Shown here piece after piece: positions 51,653 to 61,007 of a stretch of DNA of 64,000 nt. The position numbers were made by a program, and so were the translations under genes. A model generated the notes under the pieces. That model did not search any database. It was not told the DNA's origin and saw nothing but the letters and a program-made list of their open reading frames with translations. This DNA is from Alishewanella aestuarii B11 (GTDB lineage Bacteria; Pseudomonadota; Gammaproteobacteria; Enterobacterales; Alteromonadaceae), in contig NZ_ALAB01000043.1 of the NCBI RefSeq assembly GCF_000280055.1, forward strand, positions 1 to 64,000, written 5' to 3'. The stretch's first letter is position 1; each line of letters begins with the position of its first letter.

Positions 51653-52504
51653 TCAGGTATCAGCAGCCGGTTGTTCCGGTACTAACAGCAAACCTTGTTC
51701 AGTGATCACAATTTTGCGCTCTTTATACAGGGTGCCGATGGCTTGTTTAAAGGCTTTCTTGCTGGCGCCAAACTGCTGATAAATCAGCTCAGGCGCGCTC
51801 TTATCGGTTAACGCCAGTTTACCGCCGTTCGCTTTTAACTGCTTTAAGATCTGGTTACCCAGCACGTTAGCTTGCTCAAAAGTGGCTTTGTTTAGCCGTA
51901 AATCGAGCTTACCATCATCACGAACCTTCACAACATAAGCGGTCAGCTTGTCACCGCGGCGCAGCGGCTTAAATACTTCATTTTTATATAACACGCCAAA
52001 ATGCTGATGATTAACGACGGCTTTGTAACCGAGATCGGTCTGCTCACTGATAATCACTTCCACCTTGTCACCCTCTTTATAGGGGGCAGCGGTTTTATGC
52101 AGATGGCGATCCAGCTTGGTTGAGGCGACAATGCGGTTACTGACATCAACATAGCAATACACCAGATAGTGCTGGCCGACTTTTAGTGGAGTTTGTTGTT
52201 CACTAAAGGGCACCAACAAATCTTTTTTCAGGCCCCAATCTAAAAAAGCACCGACTTTAGTGCTGGCGACGACCGGTAAATAGGCAACCTGGCCCACCAT
52301 CACTTTCGGACGCTCGGTAGTGGCGATTAATTGATCTTCGGAGTCGAGATACAGAAACACATTCAGTTGCTGACCTGGCTGTAAACCCGCAGGCGCGACA
52401 TTGTTGGGCAGTAAAATTTCGCCCCAGCTTGCGCCATCCAAATAAAAACCGAACTTAACCTGTTTCTTTACGGTTAGGGTATTAAGGGTACCCAGTGACA
52501 TCAT
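51653..52504 (-). CDS. cvfB: CvfB-like S1 RNA-binding protein
   Basis: A 283-residue protein with three S1-like domains and a C-terminal winged helix (LIYQQFGASKKAFKQAIGTLYKERKIVI), the CvfB/YitL architecture. GFYLDGASWGEILLPNNVAP and VVASTKVGAFLDWGLKKDLLVPFSEQ are typical. CvfB in Staphylococcus aureus affects virulence through RNA binding; the role in gammaproteobacteria is not known. Monocistronic. Confidence 0.9.
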   Translation of the reverse strand: MMSLGTLNTLTVKKQVKFGFYLDGASWGEILLPNNVAPAGLQPGQQLNVFLYLDSEDQLIATTERPKVMVGQVAYLPVVASTKVGAFLDWGLKKDLLVPFSEQQTPLKVGQHYLVYCYVDVSNRIVASTKLDRHLHKTAAPYKEGDKVEVIISEQTDLGYKAVVNHQHFGVLYKNEVFKPLRRGDKLTAYVVKVRDDGKLDLRLNKATFEQANVLGNQILKQLKANGGKLALTDKSAPELIYQQFGASKKAFKQAIGTLYKERKIVITEQGLLLVPEQPAADT

Positions 52505-52587
52505 CGCTATTTTTGCCTTATTACAATCAAATAGCGGCTAGTATAGCGGTTTTAGCGCTTTGCTGCTGCATAATCGCAGCAGCAGGG

Positions 52588-52806
52588 CTATAACTTGATA
52601 AAACCTTTAGTCAATAACGGCGTAGCGGGTGCTTTTTTCCGATCAAACTTCTGCCAGATTTTCTCGTGAAAGAAGTAGCCCACGGTGTTAACAGCCGGCT
52701 CGATAATGGCCACCAGACCGCCTAACACCAAATCACCGGTGATCAGGTAAGTTACGCCAAAGGCAATACTAAAATGCATAATGGCAAAGGTAATGGTTTT
52801 AATCAT
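52588..52806 (-). CDS. DUF2061 membrane protein
   Basis: A 72-residue protein with two hydrophobic helices (TITFAIMHFSIAFGVTYLITGD and VLGGLVAIIEPAVNTVGYFFHE) and a basic C-terminus, matching DUF2061. The family is widespread and uncharacterised. It is single and points away from the small gene at 52977. Confidence 0.85.
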   Translation of the reverse strand: MIKTITFAIMHFSIAFGVTYLITGDLVLGGLVAIIEPAVNTVGYFFHEKIWQKFDRKKAPATPLLTKGFIKL

Positions 52807-52976
52807 AACGGGTCTCCCGAATCATCTGCTTAAGTAAATGATAGCGGTTCTCATTATTAATTAAAGTGAATAAATAAAATTGTGTTAATCAGAAAATGTG
52901 ATGAATCTTTCGTGCTCGGGCAGCGTAAAATGGCAAGGTTCGCGCAGGTTCGTGCAATAGAGAAAAAGGTGGCAAG

Positions 52977-53267
52977 GTGGATTGTCGGCAATTACTGGAT
53001 ATTAAGCAGTACGAGTTTTTGATGAATTATTTTATGCGCCGCCAGCAGGAGCTGAAAGTGGCAGAGCTAGATGAGCCTTTTAGCTACGACGGCTTTAGTG
53101 TGTATGATCAAATTTTTCAGCAACTGACCAAGGAAGCAGAAGTCGCTTATATCGAATGTTTTGCCGAGCCACCACCGCCAATTGCGTTAACCAACCTGTA
53201 TCATTTGGCTGAATTAGAGCTGGCGGGGCGCCGGCCAAGAATTAAGGCTCCGACCTCGTTACAGTAA
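52977..53267 (+). CDS. Small protein of unknown function
   Basis: A 96-residue acidic cytoplasmic protein. The GTG at 52977 follows AAGGTGGCAAG; an ATG at 53022 (MNYFMRRQQ) is an alternative. It contains FSYDGFSVYDQIFQQLTKEAEVAYIECF, a PPPP stretch and LTNLYHLAELELAGRRPRIK. No signal peptide or membrane segment is present. I do not recognise the family. It converges on yejM with four bases between the stops. Confidence 0.65.
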   Translation: MDCRQLLDIKQYEFLMNYFMRRQQELKVAELDEPFSYDGFSVYDQIFQQLTKEAEVAYIECFAEPPPPIALTNLYHLAELELAGRRPRIKAPTSLQ

Positions 53268-53271
53268 CGGC

Positions 53272-54780
53272 TTATTCCTCGAGTCGCTTTAAGGCGTCCA
53301 CCAGCATAGGCACATTGAGCGGATCGTTAAGCGGCACCAGGGTACCCGCCGACCAGACGCCGTAGCTGCCGTCCTGGCGCAAGATCATCATCTTATCTTT
53401 GCGGATACTGATAATATCCTGCTGACTGATATTCAGTTTGGGCAGGGTTTCCGGCTGAAATAAATTGTCTCCCAGCCAGCGGTTTTCCGTTTCACAGCCA
53501 ATACTGCCCAATAAGGTCGGTAACCAGTCCAGTTGCTGACTACCATGTTGCCGGGCCTGACTTAACAGCGCCGGCCAGCGCAGATAGGCTGTAACCGGCG
53601 CCAGCTGAAACTTGGCATTTTCACTATGTAACGGCACGACGATTAGCCGGCTAAATTGCTGGTATTCTGACCAATGCCGGGAAAAGTCCGCATCAAATAC
53701 GATATTTAGCCTGGCAGGGGTAAGCGCTGTGTTGGCCCAGGGTAATAACGAATTCAGCTCTGGCGTGCGGTTAACCACTTGCACATCAGAGGTATTAACG
53801 CTGTTGAGCCAGGCCGGTATCGTCTGCAGTGCGCTGGCGGCATCCGCTGTTGCTTTAAACTGACCGTACAGCAGGTTTAACAGCGCTTCAGCAGCGTTGT
53901 TTGGAGCGAAATGCTGATCATGGCTGCGCAGGCCTTGTTGCTGTAATAAGGTCAATTGCTCCGCTGTGATGCTGGCCGTAACCAATAATAAGGTCGGTTC
54001 GGTAGCGCCGGCCTGGCAGCTTAACAGCTGACTGCTGCGATTAGCGTGTTCCAGACTGAGCTTATCGGCCTGGCGTTTGGCGCGTTCGGTTAAATCTACC
54101 AACTGATAGCGTGCCAGTAAGCTTTTCGCTGTGGCCGGGTAGGAAAACGGCAGCACATTATCCTGGCGGGTAATATCAAAATTCAAGCGGGCATCGGCGT
54201 AGATGTGCAGCAGATGGCTAAGCATAAAACTACCAAAGAACAGAGCCAAAGCCGGTTGACCGATACCTGAGGCCGAAAGGCGGCTGATTTTTTTCCAGCA
54301 AAAGTTACTTAACCAGATCTGCAGCGTTAGCAACAGCGCACCGACCAGCGTGACAATTAATACAAAATTGCGCAAGTTAGTGACCACCTGCGCCCTGAGT
54401 AAGGCCAGGGTTTGGTCGAAAGATGCACTACCAAGATGATACCCAAGCTGGTTATAGACATAGGCATCAAAAATCAGCAATACCATGCCAATGGTGGCCA
54501 GAGTTGCGCCCAGGCCGCGGACATGTTTTTGATAAGGAAAGATCAGCGACAGTGGGAATATCGTCAGAATAAAGAACATAAAGCACAGAAATGCGGTATG
54601 CCCTAACCAGTTAACCAGCAGATACACACTGCCCAACACCGTTTGTGGCAGGGGCTCTGACCACCAGAAACTGCTAGTTATCACCAGTGCCAGCAAAATA
54701 TTGAAAAAGGTAAACCAGTGTCCCCAGTTTAGTAACCGGTTAACTTTTTTGACTAAGGACAGGTTTTGTTCCAGCACCAT
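53272..54780 (-). CDS. yejM: YejM/PbgA/LapC-like inner-membrane protein, shortened periplasmic domain
   Basis: A 502-residue protein with five N-terminal helices that match DUF3413 (LNWGHWFTFFNILLALVITSSFWW, LGHTAFLCFMFFILTIFPLSLIFPY) and the linker LPFSYPATAKSLLARYQLVDL. The C-terminal sulfatase-like domain is much reduced compared with E. coli YejM (586 residues) and lacks recognisable sulfatase metal motifs, though DNLFQPETLP and MILRQDGSYG near the end remain. YejM/LapC regulates LpxC turnover by binding LapB and lipopolysaccharide. It is next to yejL, six bases apart, and near yejK, as in E. coli, supporting the call. Confidence 0.85.
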   Translation of the reverse strand: MVLEQNLSLVKKVNRLLNWGHWFTFFNILLALVITSSFWWSEPLPQTVLGSVYLLVNWLGHTAFLCFMFFILTIFPLSLIFPYQKHVRGLGATLATIGMVLLIFDAYVYNQLGYHLGSASFDQTLALLRAQVVTNLRNFVLIVTLVGALLLTLQIWLSNFCWKKISRLSASGIGQPALALFFGSFMLSHLLHIYADARLNFDITRQDNVLPFSYPATAKSLLARYQLVDLTERAKRQADKLSLEHANRSSQLLSCQAGATEPTLLLVTASITAEQLTLLQQQGLRSHDQHFAPNNAAEALLNLLYGQFKATADAASALQTIPAWLNSVNTSDVQVVNRTPELNSLLPWANTALTPARLNIVFDADFSRHWSEYQQFSRLIVVPLHSENAKFQLAPVTAYLRWPALLSQARQHGSQQLDWLPTLLGSIGCETENRWLGDNLFQPETLPKLNISQQDIISIRKDKMMILRQDGSYGVWSAGTLVPLNDPLNVPMLVDALKRLEE

Positions 54781-54785
54781 AAGGC

Positions 54786-55010
54786 TTAATGCTTGTCGCT
54801 TTGAATGGCGTCAGTCAGAGCCTGACTAAAGCTGCTGGCGACCGCAGCACGTTGCGCTGCCGGCACAGAGGTATTGATAATATGGCTAACCGCATTACCC
54901 AAACACATCAGGCTTAGCTCAGTGGTGGCGTGTTGCTGGTGCAGGGTGTCGAGCAGTTGATTGACCAGCTTTTCAATCTGGCTACTGGAATATTTTGATA
55001 CAATCGGCAT
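54786..55010 (-). CDS. yejL: YejL, DUF1414 protein
   Basis: A 74-residue cytoplasmic protein (MPIVSKYSSSQIEKLVNQLLDTLHQQHATTELSLMCLGNAVSHIIN) matching YejL. Its function is unknown. It precedes yejM in the same operon and is divergent from yejK, the conserved order in enterobacteria. Confidence 0.92.
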   Translation of the reverse strand: MPIVSKYSSSQIEKLVNQLLDTLHQQHATTELSLMCLGNAVSHIINTSVPAAQRAAVASSFSQALTDAIQSDKH

Positions 55011-55079
55011 GGATTACTCAGATTAAAGACGCATAAACAGATAGAATAGTAACAGAATTCAGAATAAACAGGAAAATTT

Positions 55080-56111
55080 ATGTCGGTAGAGATGCAGCAT
55101 CTGGCCATTAATTATATTGCGCTAACAGACAGTGGTGAGCATCAGGCCCACTATCGGGAAGCACTGATAGGGCGTAGTGGTGCCGTAGCGAATTTGGTCG
55201 AGCAGCTTCACCTGGCTTATAACGGCAAGCCGGCCAAAGGCTACGCTGCCTTTGAAACTGAAAAGTCACCCAAGGTGGCTTTGGCGCTGGCTGACTGGCA
55301 AAGCGGCAACAGTGATTATCTGGGGTTTAGCCGTGCTACCACCGACGCGCTAGTGCAGGAGTTATCCCAGCATCAACTGCCGGAGACCGGTTATTTACTG
55401 CTGGCACATTACCGCTACCTGGCCAGCGAATTCTTATTGATCTGCCTGCTGGGCAGCAAAGATCACTTTGAATTAACTGAGCAGCTGGAGCTGGCAACTT
55501 CCCGCCATTTGGATATCAGCCGGATGCAGCTGGCAGCGCGGTTGGATCTGACCGAATATGCGGTAAATCGTGAGCAGGGGCATTACATCAGTTTTATCCG
55601 CGGCCGCGCCGGACGTAAGGTCGCGGATTTCTTTCTGGATTTTCTGGGTTGTGCCGAAGGCACTGATGCCAAAGCAAACAGTCAACTGGTGTTAGCTTCG
55701 GTGGAGGAATATCTGGGGGCGGCAGAATTTGCGCCGGAAGAAAAAACCGCAGCAAGGCGCCAGGTATTTGATTATTGCGAAGAGCGTGCGAAAGCCGGAC
55801 AAGAAGTGGTGTTAGCTGAGCTGTCTGCCGTGGTCGATCCGGAGCAGGAAAACGGCTTCCTGCACTATTGTGCCGAGCAACAGCTGGCAGTAGCGGAGCA
55901 GTTCCCGGTAGAGGTTAAAGAGCTGAAAAAGCTGGTAAAATTTAACGGTGCCGGCGGTGGCTTATCGCTCAGCTTTGATGAAAAGCTGCTCGGCGAGCGA
56001 ATTAGTTATGATCTGAAAACCGATACCCTGGTGATCAAAGGCACCCCGCCTAATCTGCGCGATCAGCTGCAGCGCTTTCTTCAGGGCTACTCGGCTTTTG
56101 AGCAGTCGTAG
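55080..56111 (+). CDS. yejK: Nucleoid-associated protein YejK (NdpA)
   Basis: A 343-residue cytoplasmic protein of the 37-kDa nucleoid-associated family (NdpA). Starts MSVEMQHLAINYIALTDSGEHQAHYRE, contains GHYISFIRGRAGRKVADFFLDFLGC and ends VIKGTPPNLRDQLQRFLQ. In E. coli it sits on the nucleoid and affects topoisomerase IV. Its 3' end overlaps the convergent DUF2897 gene by 62 bp. Confidence 0.93.
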   Translation: MSVEMQHLAINYIALTDSGEHQAHYREALIGRSGAVANLVEQLHLAYNGKPAKGYAAFETEKSPKVALALADWQSGNSDYLGFSRATTDALVQELSQHQLPETGYLLLAHYRYLASEFLLICLLGSKDHFELTEQLELATSRHLDISRMQLAARLDLTEYAVNREQGHYISFIRGRAGRKVADFFLDFLGCAEGTDAKANSQLVLASVEEYLGAAEFAPEEKTAARRQVFDYCEERAKAGQEVVLAELSAVVDPEQENGFLHYCAEQQLAVAEQFPVEVKELKKLVKFNGAGGGLSLSFDEKLLGERISYDLKTDTLVIKGTPPNLRDQLQRFLQGYSAFEQS

Positions 56112-56313
56112 CGGATGCGGCTGGTGCTGAAGCAGAGGTGGCAGAGTCTGACGCTGCCGCCGTGGTATCGGCTGGCATCGGTTGTTTCGGTAAGGCTTCT
56201 GGCAGGGCTTTTAACGGCGGCATTTTCATTTTGGCTGAGTGCTTAACCAACAGCACATTGCCGATAATAAAACCAAAGGCCAGTAACAGCGCCCAGAATA
56301 ATGGCCAGTTCAT
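56050..56313 (-). CDS. DUF2897 small membrane protein
   Basis: An 87-residue protein: one hydrophobic helix ([31 protein letters not shown]) followed by a low-complexity Ala/Ser/Thr/Pro tail. The membrane part matches DUF2897. GAGG is six bases before the ATG at 56313; a start at 56328 is less likely. It overlaps the M15 peptidase gene stop by four bases and its own 3' end overlaps yejK by 62 bp in convergent direction. Function unknown. Confidence 0.8.
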   Translation of the reverse strand: MNWPLFWALLLAFGFIIGNVLLVKHSAKMKMPPLKALPEALPKQPMPADTTAAASDSATSASAPAASATTAQKPSSPEESAAADRAD

Positions 56314-57002
56314 TTTGGTGCCTCGCAAATGTTACAGATAAAGCGCCGGTACAGCTCGGGTAAATGTGCCAGTACAGTCTGTTGTTCGGCAATAGGGTGC
56401 TGTTGCAGCACTAAGCGCAGTTGTTCCAGCGTCAGCGCCCGTTGGCAGCGCGTGGCCAGCGGTTGATAGCTCAGATGCCAGGGTTCAGCCGCGACCCCGC
56501 CCTGAAACTCGCGATACGGTAAAAAGAAACCATACTGCGCAGCATGCTGCGTCAACCATTGACTTAAGCGATAGAACGGGCCGCCGGCGCTATATTCACT
56601 CTGTTGCAGTTGTACCTGGTAGTCGTTACTGACCGCAGCGGCATCATAAATATCCAGGTCACTGCCCCAATGATGACGACTGGCGCCGGGCAGGGCAGAG
56701 TACAGCATAATGGCCTCCAGTTTCGCCAGACCCTGATAATGTTCAATCTTTAGCGGACGCTGCCAGCGGTCAAATACCGGGCGGCGACCTTCGCATTTGG
56801 CTTGCCAGATCGCCGCCTGGCGTTCAAAGCTGCGCCAACCGGATACCAATCTGATTGCGATCCCCTGCTGCGCGGCTGCCTGCTGCATTTGCCGGTAAGC
56901 GGGTATCACGGCCTGATGCAATTGCTGGTTATGTTCGACCAGTTGCATCGGGCCGGCATCCTGCCCGGTAAGAAGCGCCGGGCTCAGTTCAGTTAACTGC
57001 AT
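56310..57002 (-). CDS. M15 family D-alanyl-D-alanine carboxypeptidase-like protein
   Basis: A 230-residue VanY/LdcB-type zinc peptidase that would trim peptidoglycan peptides. Metal motifs are visible: [15 protein letters not shown] (His and Asp ligands) and AEPWHLSYQ (catalytic Glu and His), with [14 protein letters not shown] before. No signal peptide is evident, so localisation is uncertain. The start overlaps the end of dapE by 14 bp; dapE also works in peptidoglycan precursor supply. Confidence 0.9.
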   Translation of the reverse strand: MQLTELSPALLTGQDAGPMQLVEHNQQLHQAVIPAYRQMQQAAAQQGIAIRLVSGWRSFERQAAIWQAKCEGRRPVFDRWQRPLKIEHYQGLAKLEAIMLYSALPGASRHHWGSDLDIYDAAAVSNDYQVQLQQSEYSAGGPFYRLSQWLTQHAAQYGFFLPYREFQGGVAAEPWHLSYQPLATRCQRALTLEQLRLVLQQHPIAEQQTVLAHLPELYRRFICNICEAPK

Positions 57003-58161
57003 GGCTGAGCCGTTGTTGCAGGTTAACCAGCAGGGCGTGATAAATATCCGTCAGCTGCGTCAGATCGGCTATGGCCACGCATTCATTGATTTTATGAATA
57101 GTGGCATTAATTGGGCCGAGCTCTATTACCTGAGCTCCGGTCGGCGCAATAAAGCGGCCATCCGAGGTACCGCCAGTGGTTTCCAAACGTGGTGTTAGAC
57201 CACGAACCTGTTCTACCGCCGCGACAGTTGCCGCGACTAAATCACCGCTGGCAGTTAAAAATGGCAGACCGTTCAGTGTCCAGTCCAGCTGATAGTTCAG
57301 GCCGAAGCGATCCAAAATGGCGTAGACCCGCTTTTGTAAAATATCGGCCGTGACTTCAGTACTGTAGCGGAAGTTAAACATCACCTTAAGTTCACCCGGG
57401 ATCACATTTGACGCACCGGTACCGGCATGAATGTTGGCAATCTGGAAACTGGTAGCCGGAAAGAAGGCATTACCCTGATCCCAGATCTCTGCCGCCAGTG
57501 CCGCTAAAGCGGGAGCGGCTTTATGCACCGGGTTATCCGCCAGTTGCGGATACGCAACATGGCCTTGAATACCCTTAACGGTTAAATGGCCGGTTAAGGA
57601 GCCGCGGCGGCCATTTTTAATGACATCGCCAAGTTGCTTACCACTGGACGGCTCACCGACCAGACACCAGCGGATTTTCTCCTGTCGCGCTTCCAGCGTT
57701 TCCACTACTTTCACGGTACCATTGATAAAGGGGCCTTCTTCGTCACTGGTGATCAGATAGGCCAGATCAAAGGCAGGCTCCGGATATTCAGCGATAAAAC
57801 GCTCTGTTGCGACCACCATCGCCGCTAAGCTGCCTTTCATATCGGCCGCGCCGCGCCCAAACAGGGTGTCACCGATAATGGTTGGCGTAAAAGGAGGAGT
57901 ATGCCATTGTTCCAGCGGGCCAGCAGGAACCACATCAGTATGTCCGGCAAAACAGAACAGCGGCTTACCCTGGCCGCGGCGAGCCCACATATTTAACGTA
58001 TCGTGAAAGGGCAACATCTCAATCTGAAAACCAAGTTGTTGCAGGCGCGCTGCCATTAACGGTTGGCATCCCGCATCCTCCGGTGTGACTGACGGCCGGG
58101 CCATCAGATCCATTGCCAGCGCTAAGGTTGGATTTGCGGCTGGATCTACTAGATTACTCAT
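56989..58161 (-). CDS. dapE: Succinyl-diaminopimelate desuccinylase
   Basis: DapE hydrolyses N-succinyl-LL-diaminopimelate in lysine and peptidoglycan synthesis. A 390-residue M20 dizinc enzyme: His74 and Asp76 in [12 protein letters not shown], Asp108 in [14 protein letters not shown], Glu-Glu in [11 protein letters not shown], and the C-terminal [14 protein letters not shown]. The N-terminus is about 10 residues longer than E. coli DapE. It follows yffB by 15 bp. Confidence 0.96.
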   Translation of the reverse strand: MSNLVDPAANPTLALAMDLMARPSVTPEDAGCQPLMAARLQQLGFQIEMLPFHDTLNMWARRGQGKPLFCFAGHTDVVPAGPLEQWHTPPFTPTIIGDTLFGRGAADMKGSLAAMVVATERFIAEYPEPAFDLAYLITSDEEGPFINGTVKVVETLEARQEKIRWCLVGEPSSGKQLGDVIKNGRRGSLTGHLTVKGIQGHVAYPQLADNPVHKAAPALAALAAEIWDQGNAFFPATSFQIANIHAGTGASNVIPGELKVMFNFRYSTEVTADILQKRVYAILDRFGLNYQLDWTLNGLPFLTASGDLVAATVAAVEQVRGLTPRLETTGGTSDGRFIAPTGAQVIELGPINATIHKINECVAIADLTQLTDIYHALLVNLQQRLSHAVN

Positions 58162-58176
58162 ACTGCTGCCTTAGGA

Positions 58177-58521
58177 TTAGTTAGTAAAATCTTGATAACT
58201 CTGCTCGGAAAAACCGAGTAAATAGCGCTCGCCCGCGACCAGCAATGGTCTTTTGATTAAGGCGGGCTGCGCCAGCATCAGACGTAGCGCTTTTTGCTCG
58301 TCCAGCTCCGCTTTGTCAGCGTCGTCCAGGGCGCGCCAGGTGGTACCTCGGGTATTTAGCAACGCTTGCCAACCAAGCTGGGCAGCAAACTGTTCTAACA
58401 GTTCTGCACTTAACCCATCCTGCCGGTAATCGTGAAACTGATAGGGTTGGCTGCGTTGTTCGAGAAAGCGGCGGGCTTTTTTTACGGTGTCGCAATTTTT
58501 AATTCCATATAGTGTCATCAT
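58177..58521 (-). CDS. yffB: YffB, ArsC-family protein
   Basis: A 114-residue thioredoxin-fold protein: [23 protein letters not shown] with a single active-site Cys in the NCDT loop, and [30 protein letters not shown]. It is the Spx/MgsR/YffB branch of the ArsC family and usually precedes dapE. The start codons (58521 or 58518) overlap the stop of the EIIA-like gene, so it is coupled to it. Function in gammaproteobacteria is not settled. A longer frame from 58737 is overlapping noise. Confidence 0.92.
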   Translation of the reverse strand: MMTLYGIKNCDTVKKARRFLEQRSQPYQFHDYRQDGLSAELLEQFAAQLGWQALLNTRGTTWRALDDADKAELDEQKALRLMLAQPALIKRPLLVAGERYLLGFSEQSYQDFTN

Positions 58522-59030
58522 GCTGAGGTTCTGCTCGTTTGAATAATAAAAAGAGGGTCTTGGGCAGCGTTGACCTTGGCTTGCCGGCAAAATACTTTGC
58601 TCTCTGCCGGTTTGGGCAAATCGAGCACCAGCGCACAGTACAGGGCATCCAGTTCCAGTTCTAATTCCAGAAATGCCAGATCCAGCTGCAGTAATGGTTG
58701 GCCGGCATTCACCTGCAATTGCCGATTGCTTAGCCAATGCAAGCCGCGACCTTGCAAATCAATGATGTTTGCCGGTAACTCTAATAATAACCGCAGCCCG
58801 GAAGCATGGCGCAATACCAAGCGGCGTTCGGTATCAAGCTGGGTGGTGAACAGACCGGCAAAGGGGGCGACGATCAGACCATGTTGTAGCTTTGCCGTAA
58901 TCGCAACCGGTAACAGGTTCTGCTGGTACAGTGGTTCGGGATGTTGCTCTGCTGGCAACACAGCCCCGGTGAACGGGCTTTTGATCGGGGCGCCTGTTAT
59001 TCTTCGCCAGTCTTGCTGCCAACTGATCAC
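58518..59030 (-). CDS. EIIA-Glc-like protein without phospho-histidines
   Basis: A 170-residue protein whose first 120 residues follow the glucose-type PTS EIIA (Crr) fold: [81 protein letters not shown]. In EIIA-Glc two histidines (75 and 90 in E. coli) handle phosphate; aligned by eye they fall on Arg69 and Glu84 here, so the protein cannot be a phosphocarrier. It is translationally coupled to yffB, upstream of dapE. It may be a regulatory binder or a repurposed structural domain. The call rests on motif alignment, not on a database search. Confidence 0.6.
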   Translation of the reverse strand: MISWQQDWRRITGAPIKSPFTGAVLPAEQHPEPLYQQNLLPVAITAKLQHGLIVAPFAGLFTTQLDTERRLVLRHASGLRLLLELPANIIDLQGRGLHWLSNRQLQVNAGQPLLQLDLAFLELELELDALYCALVLDLPKPAESKVFCRQAKVNAAQDPLFIIQTSRTSA

Positions 59031-59557
59031 AGTATCACCGTAACTCCATCAATCTGATGTGCTGATAATAACGTAAAGGATCAACAGATGCAGTAGTTTG
59101 TGCTGAAATCCGTGAGTCAAGGTAAGGTGTTTTAGCGATAATAGCGTGTTTCAACGCTTTGATAATAATTAGCGTCGAAAGACGTTATTTTTGATAGTCA
59201 AAAATAGACCAGAGGCCGGCGGGGTCTGAATTTATCTTACAAAGGTTGTCCACAGTTTCTGTGGATAACTTTGTTGAAAACCTCTGCTGTTAATCGCCAT
59301 GCTATTGTATTTAATCTGTATTATTCGATGGCATGAATTTTGATAGCCTGTTAGTTGGCAAGAATACTGTCAAAAAGCGACAAAAATGAAGCTTTCGATT
59401 TCTGAATAGTAGCAAATGCCGTTGTAACAAAAATGTATCTGGTTTAATGCGCTGGCGGGAACGCATGACCGAAAAAGCCGGCAGCTATCAGCTGGCAACT
59501 ATGCTAGAGTAAAGAGAGTCTAATCCTGAGTAATGGTCGTTAGAGAGGGGAGATGTT
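59031..59557. other. Noncoding region with palindromes, 527 bp
   Basis: No reading frame is convincing. Several inverted repeats are present: CGTC-GAAA-GACG at about 59173-59184, TTTTTGA-TAG-TCAAAAA at about 59190-59206, AGACC-GGTCT around 59207-59226, and the DnaA-box palindrome at 59245-59269. The stretch is AT-rich compared with its neighbours. It could hold the promoters of the EIIA-like gene and yfbV, a small RNA or a DnaA-titration site. Confidence 0.4.
59245..59269. promoter_or_regulatory. Head-to-head DnaA-box palindrome
   Basis: GTTGTCCACAG (59245-59255), TTT, then CTGTGGATAAC (59259-59269): an inverted repeat with one mismatch. The right arm holds a perfect DnaA box (reverse complement TTATCCACA) and the left TTGTCCACA, one base off. 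Confidence 0.5.
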
Positions 59558-60004
59558 ATGCGGATTACCTGGTTTGCAACCCTGAATACCGGCTGGAAGT
59601 ACAGCCAGACCTGGCCGGCGAAACCTGAGCTTAATGCGATCTTCCCGGAAAACAAAGTTATTTTTCTGACTAAGCAAGCTGCCCGCTACTTGCCGGTGCT
59701 GGCGATAGTCACTGCGATACTGCAGATTAAATTATTAGGTGTTAGCTTTCTTGGGCCGGCAGTGGCGATGATGCTGCTGTTGGCATCAATGCCACTGCAA
59801 GGCTGGTACTGGCTTGGGATCAGAGCTAACAGCGCGTTACCGCCGGCACTAATCAACTGGGGTAATGAAATCCGGGATCAGATCCAGCAGCACGCAAAAA
59901 CCACCGCTTTGCCGGGCAGCCCTAAGAATTACTTCGATCTTGCCCGTTTGTTACAGCTGGCGTATCAACAGCTTGATAAAACCGTGATGCGGCGCTGGAT
60001 TTAA
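59558..60004 (+). CDS. yfbV: YfbV, UPF0208 membrane protein
   Basis: A 148-residue inner-membrane protein with two central helices (YLPVLAIVTAILQIKLLG, VAMMLLLASMPLQGWYWLGI) and typical ends: GWKYSQTWPAKPELNAIFPENKVI and LINWGNEIRDQIQ, LAYQQLDKTVM. It matches YfbV/UPF0208. In E. coli YfbV is reported to help keep the Ter macrodomain separate from its neighbours. The start ATG at 59558 is preceded by GGGGAG. Confidence 0.88.
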   Translation: MRITWFATLNTGWKYSQTWPAKPELNAIFPENKVIFLTKQAARYLPVLAIVTAILQIKLLGVSFLGPAVAMMLLLASMPLQGWYWLGIRANSALPPALINWGNEIRDQIQQHAKTTALPGSPKNYFDLARLLQLAYQQLDKTVMRRWI

Positions 60005-60075
60005 CATAGCCCGGGCCGTTACAAAAGGTCCGGAAGCCGGGCGGGGGAGGTCAGAGCCAGCAGTCGGAATTTTGG

Positions 60076-60888
60076 CTAGAGTGCAAACACCGACCAAACC
60101 GGTGCATGATCTGACGGGCGATCCAAGCCACGGATCTGATAATCGATTTCAGCTTCAGTACAAAGCGCAGCCAAGGGTGGCGTGGCCATAACGACGTCGA
60201 TGCGCAGGCCGCGATTGTCGTCAAAACCCTTAGAGCGATAATCGAACCAGCTATATTGTGCGTCACGCTCTGGATGTAGCGCGCGGAACGTATCGACCAG
60301 ACCCCAGTCTTTCAATTGTTGTAACCAGGCCCGCTCTTCCGGTAAGAAGGAGGTTTTGCCTTCCCGTAACCAGCGTTTAGCGTTGGCTTCACCAATGCCG
60401 ATATCAAGGTCAATTGGTGAAATATTAATATCACCAATCACCGCCAGATAGTCTTTACTGCTGTCATGGTATTGCTCAAGATATGCCTGTAAATCGGCAT
60501 AAAATTTGGTTTTAGCGGGAAACTTGGTCTCATGGCTACGGTTCTCTCCCTGTGGGAAATAGCCGTTTAACACCGTGAGCTGTTTACCGTCAGCCAGTGC
60601 GAACTGGCCAATCAGCATGCGCCGCTGCGCGTCCTCACTGTCAGTAGGGAAGCCATACTGCATCGACAATGCCGGCACTTTGCTTAAGATGGCAACGCCA
60701 TAATGCCCTTTCTGACCAAAGTGATATACCTGGTATCCCATGGCCTGTACCTCGGCCAGCGGAAACTCGCTATCCTGTACTTTTATTTCCTGCAAGCCGA
60801 TAATGTCGGGCTGATGTTTGTCGATCAGCGCTTGCAGCTGATGCAGGCGTGCGCGAATGCCGTTAATATTAAAAGAGATGATCTTCAT
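60076..60888 (-). CDS. xthA: Exodeoxyribonuclease III
   Basis: A 270-residue AP endonuclease/3'-5' exonuclease (E. coli Xth: 268). The start [18 protein letters not shown] at 60888 is the family N-terminus; the frame to 60942 is too long. Metal ligand Glu34 in [36 protein letters not shown] and the catalytic His in RPSDHAPVW are all present. It repairs abasic and oxidised DNA ends. Confidence 0.96.
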   Translation of the reverse strand: MKIISFNINGIRARLHQLQALIDKHQPDIIGLQEIKVQDSEFPLAEVQAMGYQVYHFGQKGHYGVAILSKVPALSMQYGFPTDSEDAQRRMLIGQFALADGKQLTVLNGYFPQGENRSHETKFPAKTKFYADLQAYLEQYHDSSKDYLAVIGDINISPIDLDIGIGEANAKRWLREGKTSFLPEERAWLQQLKDWGLVDTFRALHPERDAQYSWFDYRSKGFDDNRGLRIDVVMATPPLAALCTEAEIDYQIRGLDRPSDHAPVWSVFAL

Positions 60889-61007
60889 TGTTATTCCAGA
60901 TAATTTTTTCGTTGCGCGAATAGGCTGCCTCGATAATAGCACGCATCAGACAAGCGGCGAAACGCCGTGACCGTTAGTTCCGTAACAGTGACGACTAAGT
61001 AGACAAC

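Noticed and set aside
58522-58737. Long N-terminus for YffB
   Set aside because: The extra residues lie out of frame inside the EIIA-like gene; the family begins at [12 protein letters not shown].
59031-59557. Replication origin (oriC)
   Set aside because: There are only two DnaA boxes, no clear 13-mer unwinding array, and none of the usual neighbours (dnaA, mnmG, mioC, gidB).
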